Of a DNA stretch of 64,000 nt, positions 39,518 to 48,459 are shown in pieces. The translations under genes were made by a program, and so were the position numbers. This DNA comes from Nakazawaea peltata. Taxonomy: Eukaryota > Ascomycota > Pichiomycetes > Alaninales > Pachysolenaceae. The stretch lies in assembly GCA_001599355.1 (NCBI GenBank), contig BCGQ01000009.1:124001-188000 (forward strand). The letters are read 5' to 3'. Positions within the stretch are counted from its first letter, which is position 1, and each line of letters opens with the position of its first letter. The notes under the pieces are model-generated. The model saw nothing but the letters and a program-made list of their open reading frames with translations, made no database searches and had not been told where the DNA came from.

Positions 39518-40789
39518 CTACCATCCATGATCAAATAACATACTAACACTTTCACCATTGTGAATTCTACGGATCAGTTCTGCAAATACTCTAGAGATAT
39601 CCAATACCTCCATTCTATCACCCAATTCCATCACATGTTGCTCTTGCGGCACAGAATTAGTGGTGATAATCTTATCTATACCTGATTGTCTGACTCTACG
39701 GATAGCTTCACCTGAAAAGACACCATGGGTGATGATGGCATAGACATAACGAGCTCCTTGATCTTTGAGTAACTTCAGAGCTCTAGTAATAGTATAAGAA
39801 GTGTCTACTAAATCGTCAATCAAGATACATACTTTATCTTGGACATCTCCTACCAACATAGTAGTTGCGATGACTTTTTGAGTTGGCTCGGTGAGTGGTT
39901 GAGCTAATAAAGCCGAGTCAGAAGAACTTGGTACCAGATCAATTTTATGACGACGTTCCTTGTGGATCAAGGCGAAGGACATTCCCAAATGATCGGCAAT
40001 ACTGGTGGCCCTCTTAGCACCTCCGGAATCGGGACTCACAATCACAGCTTTTTGGTACTCAGGAATTGACTGGACAATGTAATGTTGGAGCAATGGTTTA
40101 GAGTATAAATTATCGACAGGCATATCAAAGAAGCCTTGGAATTGCGGGTCGTGTAAGTCCATGGTGATGATATGGTCAGCACCGGCAGTGGTGATCAAAT
40201 TCAGGATCAAAGTCCCCGATTGAGCTACCCATTTTTTATAACCAGATGAGCTGGAAGTTGGTTTAGGGGCTATTCCTACTGAGGAAGAGTTAGTAGGAAT
40301 CAGTTTGGGCAGGTAGACAGGGGTCAGGGCCAAACTGGATCCATGAGCAGAAACAGACCCAGATCCCATCCCAGGACCTTCACTATCCAGTCTTGACATT
40401 GGACGAGGAGTTGGAGGTCCGCTATCAAACAAATACTCTCCCCTGCCCTTCGAACTCACACTCAAAGGCGTGCCCTTCTTAGTATAAGGCACATCTGATT
40501 GTCTGGAGTAAGGGAAAAGGGGCATGACCAGAGTGACCCTCTTAGCCGATGAAGATTTGCAAGCACTGATCAAAATTAACATCTGGATGAAATTATCATT
40601 GACATGTCCACAACCCGATTGAACAATGAAGACGTCTTTCTCTCTGACCGAGTCCTTCACTGTGACGGCGGTCTCTCCATTACTGAATTTTCGGAGATCC
40701 ACTTGACCCAAATCGAGCGAGAGGTTCCTACAGATCCTCTCAGTGAGATTTGGATGCGATAAACCTGAAAATACTACGATATCCTTCAT
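39518..40789 (-). CDS. PRS5: Ribose-phosphate pyrophosphokinase subunit Prs5
   Basis: A 423-residue PRPP synthetase-family subunit that converts ribose 5-phosphate and ATP to PRPP in heteromeric yeast complexes. It matches S. cerevisiae Prs5: SRQSDVPYTKKGTPL, an inserted Ser/Pro-rich non-homologous region (about 115-190), YKKWVAQSGTLI, ITMDLHDPQFQGFFD, DDLVDTSYTITRA and the C terminus RRIHNGESVSMLF. The insert is shorter than in S. cerevisiae (496 aa). The first ATG is at 40789 (MKDIVVFSG); the longer frame begins only with GTG. CTG at 39576-39578 and 39575-39577-region codons encode positions that are Ala in Prs5 (TRAAKLL and EAIRR). Confidence 0.94.
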   Translation of the reverse strand: MKDIVVFSGLSHPNLTERICRNLSLDLGQVDLRKFSNGETAVTVKDSVREKDVFIVQSGCGHVNDNFIQMLILISACKSSSAKRVTLVMPLFPYSRQSDVPYTKKGTPLSVSSKGRGEYLFDSGPPTPRPMSRLDSEGPGMGSGSVSAHGSSLALTPVYLPKLIPTNSSSVGIAPKPTSSSSGYKKWVAQSGTLILNLITTAGADHIITMDLHDPQFQGFFDMPVDNLYSKPLLQHYIVQSIPEYQKAVIVSPDSGGAKRATSIADHLGMSFALIHKERRHKIDLVPSSSDSALLAQPLTEPTQKVIATTMLVGDVQDKVCILIDDLVDTSYTITRALKLLKDQGARYVYAIITHGVFSGEAIRRVRQSGIDKIITTNSVPQEQHVMELGDRMEVLDISRVFAELIRRIHNGESVSMLFDHGW

Positions 40790-41087
40790 GGTTAGTTTGG
40801 TCGGTGAAGGGGTTGAGATGAGTTTTGCAAAAATTTTAATTGAATTTGGAGAAAATTTTATGGTGCGCGCGGGCACGGGGCATGGGGCAGAAAAGAGGGT
40901 TAGTTAGAGGGGGAGCGTAGTCAGCCACATTAGGGCGATTCGGTTAGCCCCCATTCGGATAGCCACATTTAATACCACATCTACATACCCATACTACATA
41001 CCACCTAACGTACGTCTCAATGTAGGTTTCTTAATATGATCTCTTATACCTCTCATACTCTCTTAATACTATACCGCTATGTAGTCC

Positions 41088-42422
41088 CTAATACCGTATC
41101 TCATAAGACCCCAGTCTAGATACATACTTAACCCATTTAATCAGCTTCTCACTATCCCCCTCAATCTTCAAAAATCTCACATTAAGTCCACTACAAGAAT
41201 ACATCTTGATTGCAAATTTCATCAACATCGGACTTCTAGTCCAATTCGCCAAGCTGCTGCTATTATTTAACTCCACCGAACATTTGATCGACGCATCGCT
41301 TGAGCCTAAAAATTTGGTGATTTTCCACACGACCGCATTCAATGATGGATCAAACTTCAGTTTCCCCAATGTGGTATCACATTCTGCCTTGATGGTTCCT
41401 TGAGGCACGGGAATCACCAATTCTGTGTCTGTAGCAAACAATTTCTTACTGAAAGTAGATTGAACCAGGATCGATATCTCCAAATTGGAGCTCCCACGAT
41501 GTTCCTTAATACTAGGGACCACATTGAATGGAAGACTAACTTTTTCGTTGGATCTATAACTCATTAACTCGAATTCTCCATCCGGAGGGACAAATGAAAC
41601 CACATTATCGTAATCATAAGCCTTAAGATCTACACATTGATGGAATTTGAAGTCATCCAAGGTCTTTTCTTCGCCATTTTCGCCTAATCCGATCTTACAA
41701 TGAGGCATCCCACTCAATTTCACATTCATTTTGATCTTCCCATCTACATAAGACCTCAATCTGGTCCCGTTGGCAGACATCAATAAATTGATATTTTCAT
41801 AAACGTCCAAGTAGATCTCATTTTTACGATATTTGATACCTGGTTTACGCCATGGGACTTCATCTGATCCTCCAGACATCCCTGACCCTTTCGAAACTCC
41901 CATCGATCCCGGTTGTACCGAGCTTTTCCGACGAAGAATGGTCCTGCTTCTTCCAATCAATTTACTAGCACTGTTATTACCATTGGAGATCCCATAAATC
42001 GATTGCTGAGATTGCCCCGTAACAAATTCACTTGTCAACCGTGTTTGACCCATATCTGAGACTTGTGGGTACCCAAATTCATACATCTCGTCTAAGAGTT
42101 CCAAAATCAGCACGAAATTCAACTTGATCTCATCCTCCTCAACTACCATTTTGGACCCCAACACCAGTACAAACTTGTATAAACTCTCGAGCACCACCGA
42201 TGCATCCACATTGGACCTCAAAACGGCCACAAACCACAAGTTTCCCACCTTGATATGAAGGAACGTTGTCGATCCCAACGTCAAAATTGGAGACCTCACG
42301 TCATTATTGGCGATCACTTGGATTCTGAACACATCCGACACGCTCCGTTTCACCAGGTCCCGGAACAACTTCGATACAAGCACGTCTCCTTTCGAATTGA
42401 AGATGAAAAAGGCACTCAACAT
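41088..42422 (-). CDS. APM4: AP-2 adaptor complex mu subunit
   Basis: A 444-residue clathrin adaptor medium chain. The N-terminal longin-type domain starts MLSAFFIFNSKGDVL and contains VRSPILTLG, TTFLHIK and LELLDEMYEFGYPQ, closer to AP-2 mu than AP-1 mu. A Ser/Arg-rich linker (about 165-215) joins the mu homology domain (VPWRKPGIKYRKNEIYLDVYE, shown here by its core GIKYRKNE, and LSGMPHCKIGL). AP-2 selects cargo for endocytosis at the plasma membrane. The start at 42422 is set by homology; the frame continues upstream but family members begin here. Apm1 is the main alternative. Confidence 0.88.
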   Translation of the reverse strand: MLSAFFIFNSKGDVLVSKLFRDLVKRSVSDVFRIQVIANNDVRSPILTLGSTTFLHIKVGNLWFVAVLRSNVDASVVLESLYKFVLVLGSKMVVEEDEIKLNFVLILELLDEMYEFGYPQVSDMGQTRLTSEFVTGQSQQSIYGISNGNNSASKLIGRSRTILRRKSSVQPGSMGVSKGSGMSGGSDEVPWRKPGIKYRKNEIYLDVYENINLLMSANGTRLRSYVDGKIKMNVKLSGMPHCKIGLGENGEEKTLDDFKFHQCVDLKAYDYDNVVSFVPPDGEFELMSYRSNEKVSLPFNVVPSIKEHRGSSNLEISILVQSTFSKKLFATDTELVIPVPQGTIKAECDTTLGKLKFDPSLNAVVWKITKFLGSSDASIKCSVELNNSSSLANWTRSPMLMKFAIKMYSCSGLNVRFLKIEGDSEKLIKWVKYVSRLGSYEIRY

Positions 42423-42782
42423 CGTGATACGTTCGATTGAATTAGGTTGGTGAATCCAGATTTGGGTTGAAAATTTGTGTGATTTTTTTAGGCGTGTGTT
42501 TTGGCTGGTGAGTTTTGTGGCTATTTTCCCGCACCGCACTAGCCACAGGAACATCAAATTGGGGGTTAGCTAGATAGGGGGGACAACAACTAGTTGAGAC
42601 AGTTCCGGGGGAGCACTACAGTGCTACTACACCGTATTATGGTACCACTATTCCTTCTTACAGTACTAAACCCACGACTCTAATTCGACTAAAAACTACT
42701 CTACTACTACACTACCACACTGCCATACTACACTACTACACTACCATACTACACTCCTCAATCTCTTATCCATTCATTAATA
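42423..42782. repeat. APM4 upstream region with CTACACTAC microsatellite
   Basis: A degenerate repeat of CTACACTAC/CATACTACACTAC runs from about 42690 to 42757. A perfect dyad AGCACT-AC-AGTGCT lies at 42612-42625 and an AAATTGGGGGTTA element at 42556-42568. The region is upstream of APM4 and downstream of the Cdc14-like gene. Confidence 0.7.
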
Positions 42783-43748
42783 TCACCATTCAATATTTCT
42801 AGATTTCCCAAATGGTCTTACCTCCTCAAATTGTTTCACCAACTCATCAACATTCGGTAAATATTGTCCTAAAATCAGCAGTTTTTGTTCCATAGTTTTC
42901 CTCTCTGCCAATGCCTCCCTTGGCAGCATCGAAAGAACCTCTTGACTACTATTAACCGAAGTCTGAGGTGTTCCATCTTTATAACTTGAACCCGAAGAAC
43001 ATGAAGAACCCGAAGAAACAGTCGACCCAGCAGAACTGGATTTCTTTTTAGGAGAAAGTTCCCGGAATAAATTCAGATTCTGCTTCTCAATCTCAGCTGA
43101 TGCACTTTGAACTTCAGGAATGAGGTAGAACATCAAGAATTCCAACGACTTATGCCTGACTGATTTATCTACATTAGAAGAATTAAATAATTCACAAATC
43201 AACTTGGGTCCCTTCAAAGATTCAAACATCCTCAATCCTCCAACATTTCTTACTAAACCACTAACAAGAGTTTGAATTACCGTCATGGCCACTAAGGGAG
43301 AGGTCCCATTTCCTTCTAAGAATTTCAATAAGTATGACAAATGCAGTTTCCGTCTCAAAAGCAGACGAGACGGAGGATGTAATAAGAAACAACCTTGTAA
43401 CACATTAAGCAGAAGTACTAATGCTTTTTCTTCTTCACCCAGATCACCACTCATCAAATACCTAACAACTCCACTCAGAACATTGTATTGGAAGCTGTCC
43501 TGCAACTCCACAAAATGCCCGAAAACAGAATCATCAGTCCCAGGGACCCGCCATACCTTCACTATAGGATTCTGTGTCTTCGAAATAAATGTCTTATGAG
43601 TAGTCGTCTGTACATTTATACTGTTAGACTCGACACATAAGCGTCCCATCATCAGATGGAGATCCTTCAAGGAGTCATCGACGCCTTCTCTGGCAGCCAA
43701 TTTCTCCAAATTTTGATCTAAAAACACCTTTAAATCAATATCTTCCAT
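42783..43748 (-). CDS. Cdc14-like SIN component (Sid1-binding family)
   Basis: A 321-residue protein of the fungal family named after S. pombe Cdc14, the SIN component that binds the kinase Sid1. It is unrelated to the Cdc14 phosphatase. Diagnostic blocks are LLNVLQGCFLLHPPSRLLL (about 115-133), TLVSGLVRNVGGLRMFES, VRHKSLEFLMFYLIPE and the C-terminal LGQYLPNVDELVKQF with RPFG. A Ser-rich insert lies around 230-270. In fission yeast the complex promotes septation. The first ATG is at 43748; an earlier TTG is not accepted. I am not aware of an orthologue in S. cerevisiae. Confidence 0.85.
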   Translation of the reverse strand: MEDIDLKVFLDQNLEKLAAREGVDDSLKDLHLMMGRLCVESNSINVQTTTHKTFISKTQNPIVKVWRVPGTDDSVFGHFVELQDSFQYNVLSGVVRYLMSGDLGEEEKALVLLLNVLQGCFLLHPPSRLLLRRKLHLSYLLKFLEGNGTSPLVAMTVIQTLVSGLVRNVGGLRMFESLKGPKLICELFNSSNVDKSVRHKSLEFLMFYLIPEVQSASAEIEKQNLNLFRELSPKKKSSSAGSTVSSGSSCSSGSSYKDGTPQTSVNSSQEVLSMLPREALAERKTMEQKLLILGQYLPNVDELVKQFEEVRPFGKSRNIEW

Positions 43749-44545
43749 TCTGATTTCGTTAAAACCCAACTAGCAAGACCTTACACTTCTTTTTATCTCA
43801 TCTCATCTACTGAACTAATGAGACATTTCATTTTAGGGGAGAATTTCCGGAATCGAGACGATGTCAACAAATTTCCTAATATGGAGGGGTGTATAAATAG
43901 GGGCTGTGGAGAATTCCCAATAAGGAAATCACTAGTCTGGATGAAACAGTGAGGAGGTTGAGAGGGTGAGAATGGATAGGGTATAATAGGGAGATGAGGT
44001 ATATGAGTTAGAGAAAACCAAAGCATATAGCACCAATATTAGAGGGAATCCCAATTAAAGCAAGTGGATAATTTTAATATATAATCTAGTCTGGGTCCCC
44101 CATCTCCCCATCTCCCTATCCCCTTCCCCTTCCCCTTCCCCTTCCATTTCCTGCTCACAATTTACGAATTATATATAGTACTGAGCTACAGCCGTTCGTA
44201 TACCGCGCTGATTTGCCCTTCATATAAGGGCAGAAGAGCAATTAATGTGTATAGATTTTATTTCAAAATAGTGACTTGCAAGGTCCCATTTTCTGGAATA
44301 CCCATCCCACCATCATTATCTTCACCCTCCCTAATTATCATGTCCATGTCTTCCACCCACTCGTATTTCCACCCCCTCTCATTTCCATCCCTCTCATTTC
44401 CCCAGTAACTTCCCTCCCTCCATTTGTCCCATTTCTGCCCTTTCTGCCCTTTCTGCCCTCCGCGCAAGTCAAAAATGACACGCCCAATTCATCTTCAACT
44501 CCCTTTATACTCCCTCTCTTTATACACGCCCGCCACCATCAGTAC
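43749..44545. promoter_or_regulatory. Divergent promoter with polypyrimidine repeats
   Basis: The 800-base region between the Cdc14-like gene and the NIPA-type gene contains four tandem CCCCTT units at about 44120-44145 and three CTGCCCTTT units at about 44435-44460. The reading frame of the downstream gene stays open back to 44276, but without an ATG, and the residues it would encode are low-complexity. Confidence 0.6.
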
Positions 44546-46696
44546 ATGCTCCGATTCATCGACATTGCCACGTCTGGAAGCTCCGGCAGTGGATTATCCA
44601 TCACCGTGGGTATAATCTCCGCCGTGCTATCCTCCATGTGTCAATCCGTCGGCCTCATCTTACAAAGAAAGTCCCATCTCCATTACCAGGCGAAGGGCCA
44701 TCGATTGTACAAACCTCCTTATAAGAGGTCGGTCTGGCGTATTGGATTCGCTTTATTCTTGATCTCAAACATATTCGGGAGCTCCATTCAAATCACTACG
44801 CTCCCGTTGATCATATTATCCCCCCTTCAAAGTGTCGGTTTGGTGTTCAATTCCATTTTCAGTTCGTTGATTTTGAACGAGGTGTTCACGTTGAACTCAT
44901 TCTGGGGGACGGTTTTGATATGTATTGGTGCATTCTTAATAGCGATGTTCGGTCAATTACCCGAACCCAACTATAATTTAGACCAATTTGAGCTTTTCTT
45001 GAAGCAGAGTAAATTTATCACTTGGTGTTCTATCAATTTGGTCGTCGTTCTCGCCTTATTGACATGGTTGGTCTTTAGTTTGAATGGGATAATGGTGCTA
45101 CATCATTCTCCGGACTATGAATTACTTAATTGTGACCAATTGGAGAGTCCATCACACCAACAATCGACCCCAATTAATGAAGACGATTCTTTAATCCTCG
45201 ATAATGATGATTCTATCCTCAATGCCACGGCCTCCAATGAATATGAGCATTTCCAACTGGGTGTCTTCTCGGAGCTGGATCCTCACTACAAAAAAGTCAT
45301 CAAAGATTTCATGGGGACAGTGAGACGAGGCTGGGCAAAATTCTCATGTCTGATTTATCAACGATTTGTCCAGCTAACAATGGTCAGTCATAGCTCCAAT
45401 TTAGTTCAAGGAGTCTTCTTCGGCTGGATTAGTGGGACATTATCAGGATTCTCGTTGCTTTTACTGAAATCTACCATTGAAATCTTCATCAATTGCTTCA
45501 CATCCAAATCGAAATTCGACCTGATATTAAAACAGCCAATGATTTGGGTCATTGTCGTCACTTTCTTCACCCTTTGTCTCTCACAATTATGGTTTTTGAA
45601 CCAGGGACTTAAATTGATCTCCACTAGTATCTTATATCCATTGGTTTTCTGTGTTTATAACATCATTAACATTGGAAATGAGTTGATATTCTTCAATCAA
45701 TGGGCTGTGGTCACTCCAACGCAGTTGATCAACATCTTCATCGGTACTAATTTGGTTTTCGTTGGAGTTCTGTTCCTTAGTTGGAGATTGGATGATGAAT
45801 ATTATTCGGATTCTCCCAAACCATCGGCAGATAGAGCTTCTTCGGTAGATCTGACATTATCCTCACCTCGTCAAGCTTCGAAACTGAGTCGATTTGATAT
45901 CGAATCGAGACACCTGCATCAACATCATCGTCATCAACGTAATTTCAGCTTGGAAAGTAATCATAATACGGGCAAAAGAGTCGGACTTAGTAGTATTTTA
46001 CACCTCCGAGCACCTTCAACCACTCAAAATGAACGAGAAACAGAGAGGTCGTCATTGAAAACTACACCAATTTTTAAGAACTACTTCACTTTCAGTAATA
46101 ATAACAATAATATGGCATCAAATGGCTCGGTGATGACTTCTACTCCACAAAAGACGCCTTCAAAATCAAACAGACTCACATTGAATACGTCTCTTGATAA
46201 TGATACAGAAAATCACTCTGAATATATCTCGTTCGGGTCACCAAATCATCAATTTTCTCCTTCTACGTTAGAATATCTGGACAGAGAACAGATGTTGTCA
46301 CCATCAAAGATGACTCCCGGTGTGTTTGAGACCCCAACTAAGACTAAGTATGAGATAAATGGGTTCCACACGACCGATATCGATCAAAATTCAAATATAT
46401 CGGCCTCCAGTGACCTTGCAGCACCTCATGGATTGTCTATTTTGAGCGATAATACGCTTGGATCTCTTTTGACATCACCAAATACAAGTAGAATAGTGGG
46501 CAACAATTCTGAATCACAAGTTGAACCAACCGCAGGCGGAGCTTCTAATACCACTCCTCAAAGGACGACCCGTTTTGATTCCATTGGGAACTTCTTCGTC
46601 CCACAGACTTCACATCATAATAATCACCGTAGGAATACGAAACGGATTCTCAGCTTTGAGCAGAATGAATTACTTAACCAGTTAAGAAACGGGTAA
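44546..46696 (+). CDS. NIPA-family (DUF803) membrane transporter
   Basis: A 716-residue protein starting MLRFIDIA. The N-terminal half has about nine hydrophobic segments, including GIISAVLSSMCQSVGLILQRKSH, of which LQRKSH and the following PLQSVGLVFNSIFSSLILNE stretch (core SPLQSVGLVF) are typical of NIPA-like Mg2+ transporters and related EamA/DMT permeases. The last 250 residues are Ser/Thr/Asn-rich and probably cytosolic. Function in Mg2+ or other cation transport is a family inference. ATG at 44546 is selected because the upstream extension starts only with TTG and is pyrimidine-repeat encoded. It is convergent with SHB17 at 39 bases. Confidence 0.8.
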   Translation: MLRFIDIATSGSSGSGLSITVGIISAVLSSMCQSVGLILQRKSHLHYQAKGHRLYKPPYKRSVWRIGFALFLISNIFGSSIQITTLPLIILSPLQSVGLVFNSIFSSLILNEVFTLNSFWGTVLICIGAFLIAMFGQLPEPNYNLDQFELFLKQSKFITWCSINLVVVLALLTWLVFSLNGIMVLHHSPDYELLNCDQLESPSHQQSTPINEDDSLILDNDDSILNATASNEYEHFQLGVFSELDPHYKKVIKDFMGTVRRGWAKFSCLIYQRFVQLTMVSHSSNLVQGVFFGWISGTLSGFSLLLLKSTIEIFINCFTSKSKFDLILKQPMIWVIVVTFFTLCLSQLWFLNQGLKLISTSILYPLVFCVYNIINIGNELIFFNQWAVVTPTQLINIFIGTNLVFVGVLFLSWRLDDEYYSDSPKPSADRASSVDLTLSSPRQASKLSRFDIESRHLHQHHRHQRNFSLESNHNTGKRVGLSSILHLRAPSTTQNERETERSSLKTTPIFKNYFTFSNNNNNMASNGSVMTSTPQKTPSKSNRLTLNTSLDNDTENHSEYISFGSPNHQFSPSTLEYLDREQMLSPSKMTPGVFETPTKTKYEINGFHTTDIDQNSNISASSDLAAPHGLSILSDNTLGSLLTSPNTSRIVGNNSESQVEPTAGGASNTTPQRTTRFDSIGNFFVPQTSHHNNHRRNTKRILSFEQNELLNQLRNG

Positions 46697-46735
46697 ATAT
46701 AGATAAAGTTCATTGTTTAGTTTATATATGTAGAT

Positions 46736-47458
46736 TTATAAAGCACCTCCAGTCTCTTCTACAGGAACATAGAAAGCCCCGGTCAAGAACATGGCAGGTT
46801 CGTCGATGTTGTGATGTTGGTAGCTCAATACTCCAACTCCACCAGCATCTAACATGAATTTAGGGTTCTTATTTATAGGTAACCCGATCCATCTGGCAGC
46901 TAAACATCTTAAAATATGACCATGCGCAACGACCAAGATGTCACATGGCTCATCGGCTTCCATGGCCTTTCTATGAATGGCTTGAATCTCTAAAATGAAC
47001 AGATCCAATCTCTCGGTGACTTGTTCGGCTTTCTCACCATTCTCACAGCCATGTTCCCAGATATTCCAGTCATCAGCATGTTCCAAACCTCTTTGACGTC
47101 TCAAGTCCAAGATCTGCTTGGTCAATAACCCCTCATAATCTCCATACTCCCATTCTCTGATATCTTCACGGTGCTCCACGTGGAATTGAGCCTGAACATC
47201 CTCTGGTAACGACTCTGTTAACAACTTGATAGTTTGCTTGGCACGCAAACGAGGAGAAGAAATCATTTTCTTGATCGTGGCTGGTTTGACCAAACAGGTA
47301 GGTCCATCCCCAATCAACTGCTTACCGGTCGCCAACATTTGGCGGGTTCCGAATTCTGTCAAAGGCAAGTCAGTGATGGAGGTGTGTTGGCCGCTTTTGG
47401 ACCATTCGGTCTGTCCATGACGGACGAAAATCAATCTAGGAGTTGCTGCTTTAGGCAT
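46736..47458 (-). CDS. SHB17: Sedoheptulose-1,7-bisphosphatase
   Basis: A 240-residue histidine-phosphatase-superfamily enzyme. RHGQTEW near residues 13-19 holds the catalytic His, SSPRLRA near 69-75 the second phosphate pocket, REWEYGDYEGLLT the conserved acid region, and VVAHGHILR the distal His. Shb17 hydrolyses sedoheptulose 1,7-bisphosphate and drives carbon into ribose 5-phosphate (riboneogenesis). S. cerevisiae Shb17 is 271 aa. The C terminus GGAL is not a PTS1. Its product pathway connects to PRS5 and the transketolase-like gene a few kilobases away. Confidence 0.93.
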   Translation of the reverse strand: MPKAATPRLIFVRHGQTEWSKSGQHTSITDLPLTEFGTRQMLATGKQLIGDGPTCLVKPATIKKMISSPRLRAKQTIKLLTESLPEDVQAQFHVEHREDIREWEYGDYEGLLTKQILDLRRQRGLEHADDWNIWEHGCENGEKAEQVTERLDLFILEIQAIHRKAMEADEPCDILVVAHGHILRCLAARWIGLPINKNPKFMLDAGGVGVLSYQHHNIDEPAMFLTGAFYVPVEETGGAL

Positions 47459-48459
47459 TGTATAGTATCTTGAAGATGGTGTCTTGATGTAGAGATTCTG
47501 CTCTGGTGTTCCTTAACAGCTATGCGAGGTCTTCGGAAGGTTCGTTTTTTTTCAGGCTTTGCGTGCACCTCAGATGGTTAACGTATTAAACGAGGGGAAC
47601 GAAGAAAAAGGGCAAGAAGAGAGGGGGGAAAAAAGGAAAGGGCAAATAAATCACTCAAGGGATGAGAAGAGGCAGGAACAAAAGATAAATTGTGGGGAAG
47701 AGTTAAGGGCATACCGGAAACAATAGAGTAAAACAATACGCTTGCAGTTGATCATATCGTTCGAGAATAAGAGGCAAGCTATGACCGGAAAGGCTTGGCT
47801 ATTTCAAGATTTCAGCCGTTCAAACCCCTCACCAATATTTCGTTGTATATAATAATTATAATAGTTTTTACGGACATACGCCAATCTCCCGTGAGATTTC
47901 AGTTGTAGACCCTTGATATCCCCTTGGTGATGTCTTGGCAATAAAGATATGAAATTTATTCAGATGATCAATTCGGGGAACAGAGTTAAAAAAAAAAATT
48001 CTCTCTTTTACTCTAAATCTGAATGTAGATAATTCTATGTGCATCAGTACTTACCAATGTCCGTGCACCAATACTCGTGCTCCAAACATGGGACCTTACT
48101 ACTTGCGATGCGGGATAGACGAGTTCAAATTCGGGGATCCAACTCCCAACGTACCACTTTTCAAGATCGCCAATTTTACTCCCCCCCCGATTCTTTCTCG
48201 TTCAATTTCTGCCCCTGCCCCTATATTACATCCCCGCGCATCATGGCCATTCCTTATGTCCGAGATGTTACGAGATCTTTGTTTCATCTCGCTACCAAAG
48301 ACCCTTGGATCGACAACCTGACTACACTACCCTTAGACTACATGCTGCATTTGAAAAATCACTCGTAGAGGCATAAATTAAAAACAAACATAAACCATTA
48401 CCTTTATGTAAACAAGCCCCAAAGAGGGGAAGCAAGTAAAAAAAAGGGATACAATACGA
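47459..48459. other. SHB17 upstream / maltose permease downstream region
   Basis: One kilobase without a convincing gene. It has an A11 run near 47989, a C8-9 run near 48182 and overlapping plus-strand frames at 48037-48368 that lack family features. The SHB17 promoter must lie near 47460-47800. Confidence 0.5.

Noticed and set aside
44276-44545. A 90-residue N-terminal extension of the NIPA-type protein
   Set aside because: The extension begins with TTG, is encoded by polypyrimidine repeats and has no transporter features. The ATG at 44546 fits the family start.
48037-48368. Overlapping ORFs of 94-109 codons between SHB17 and the maltose permease
   Set aside because: Several frames overlap in the same stretch, which contains a C8 run, and none has domain features or conserved motifs.
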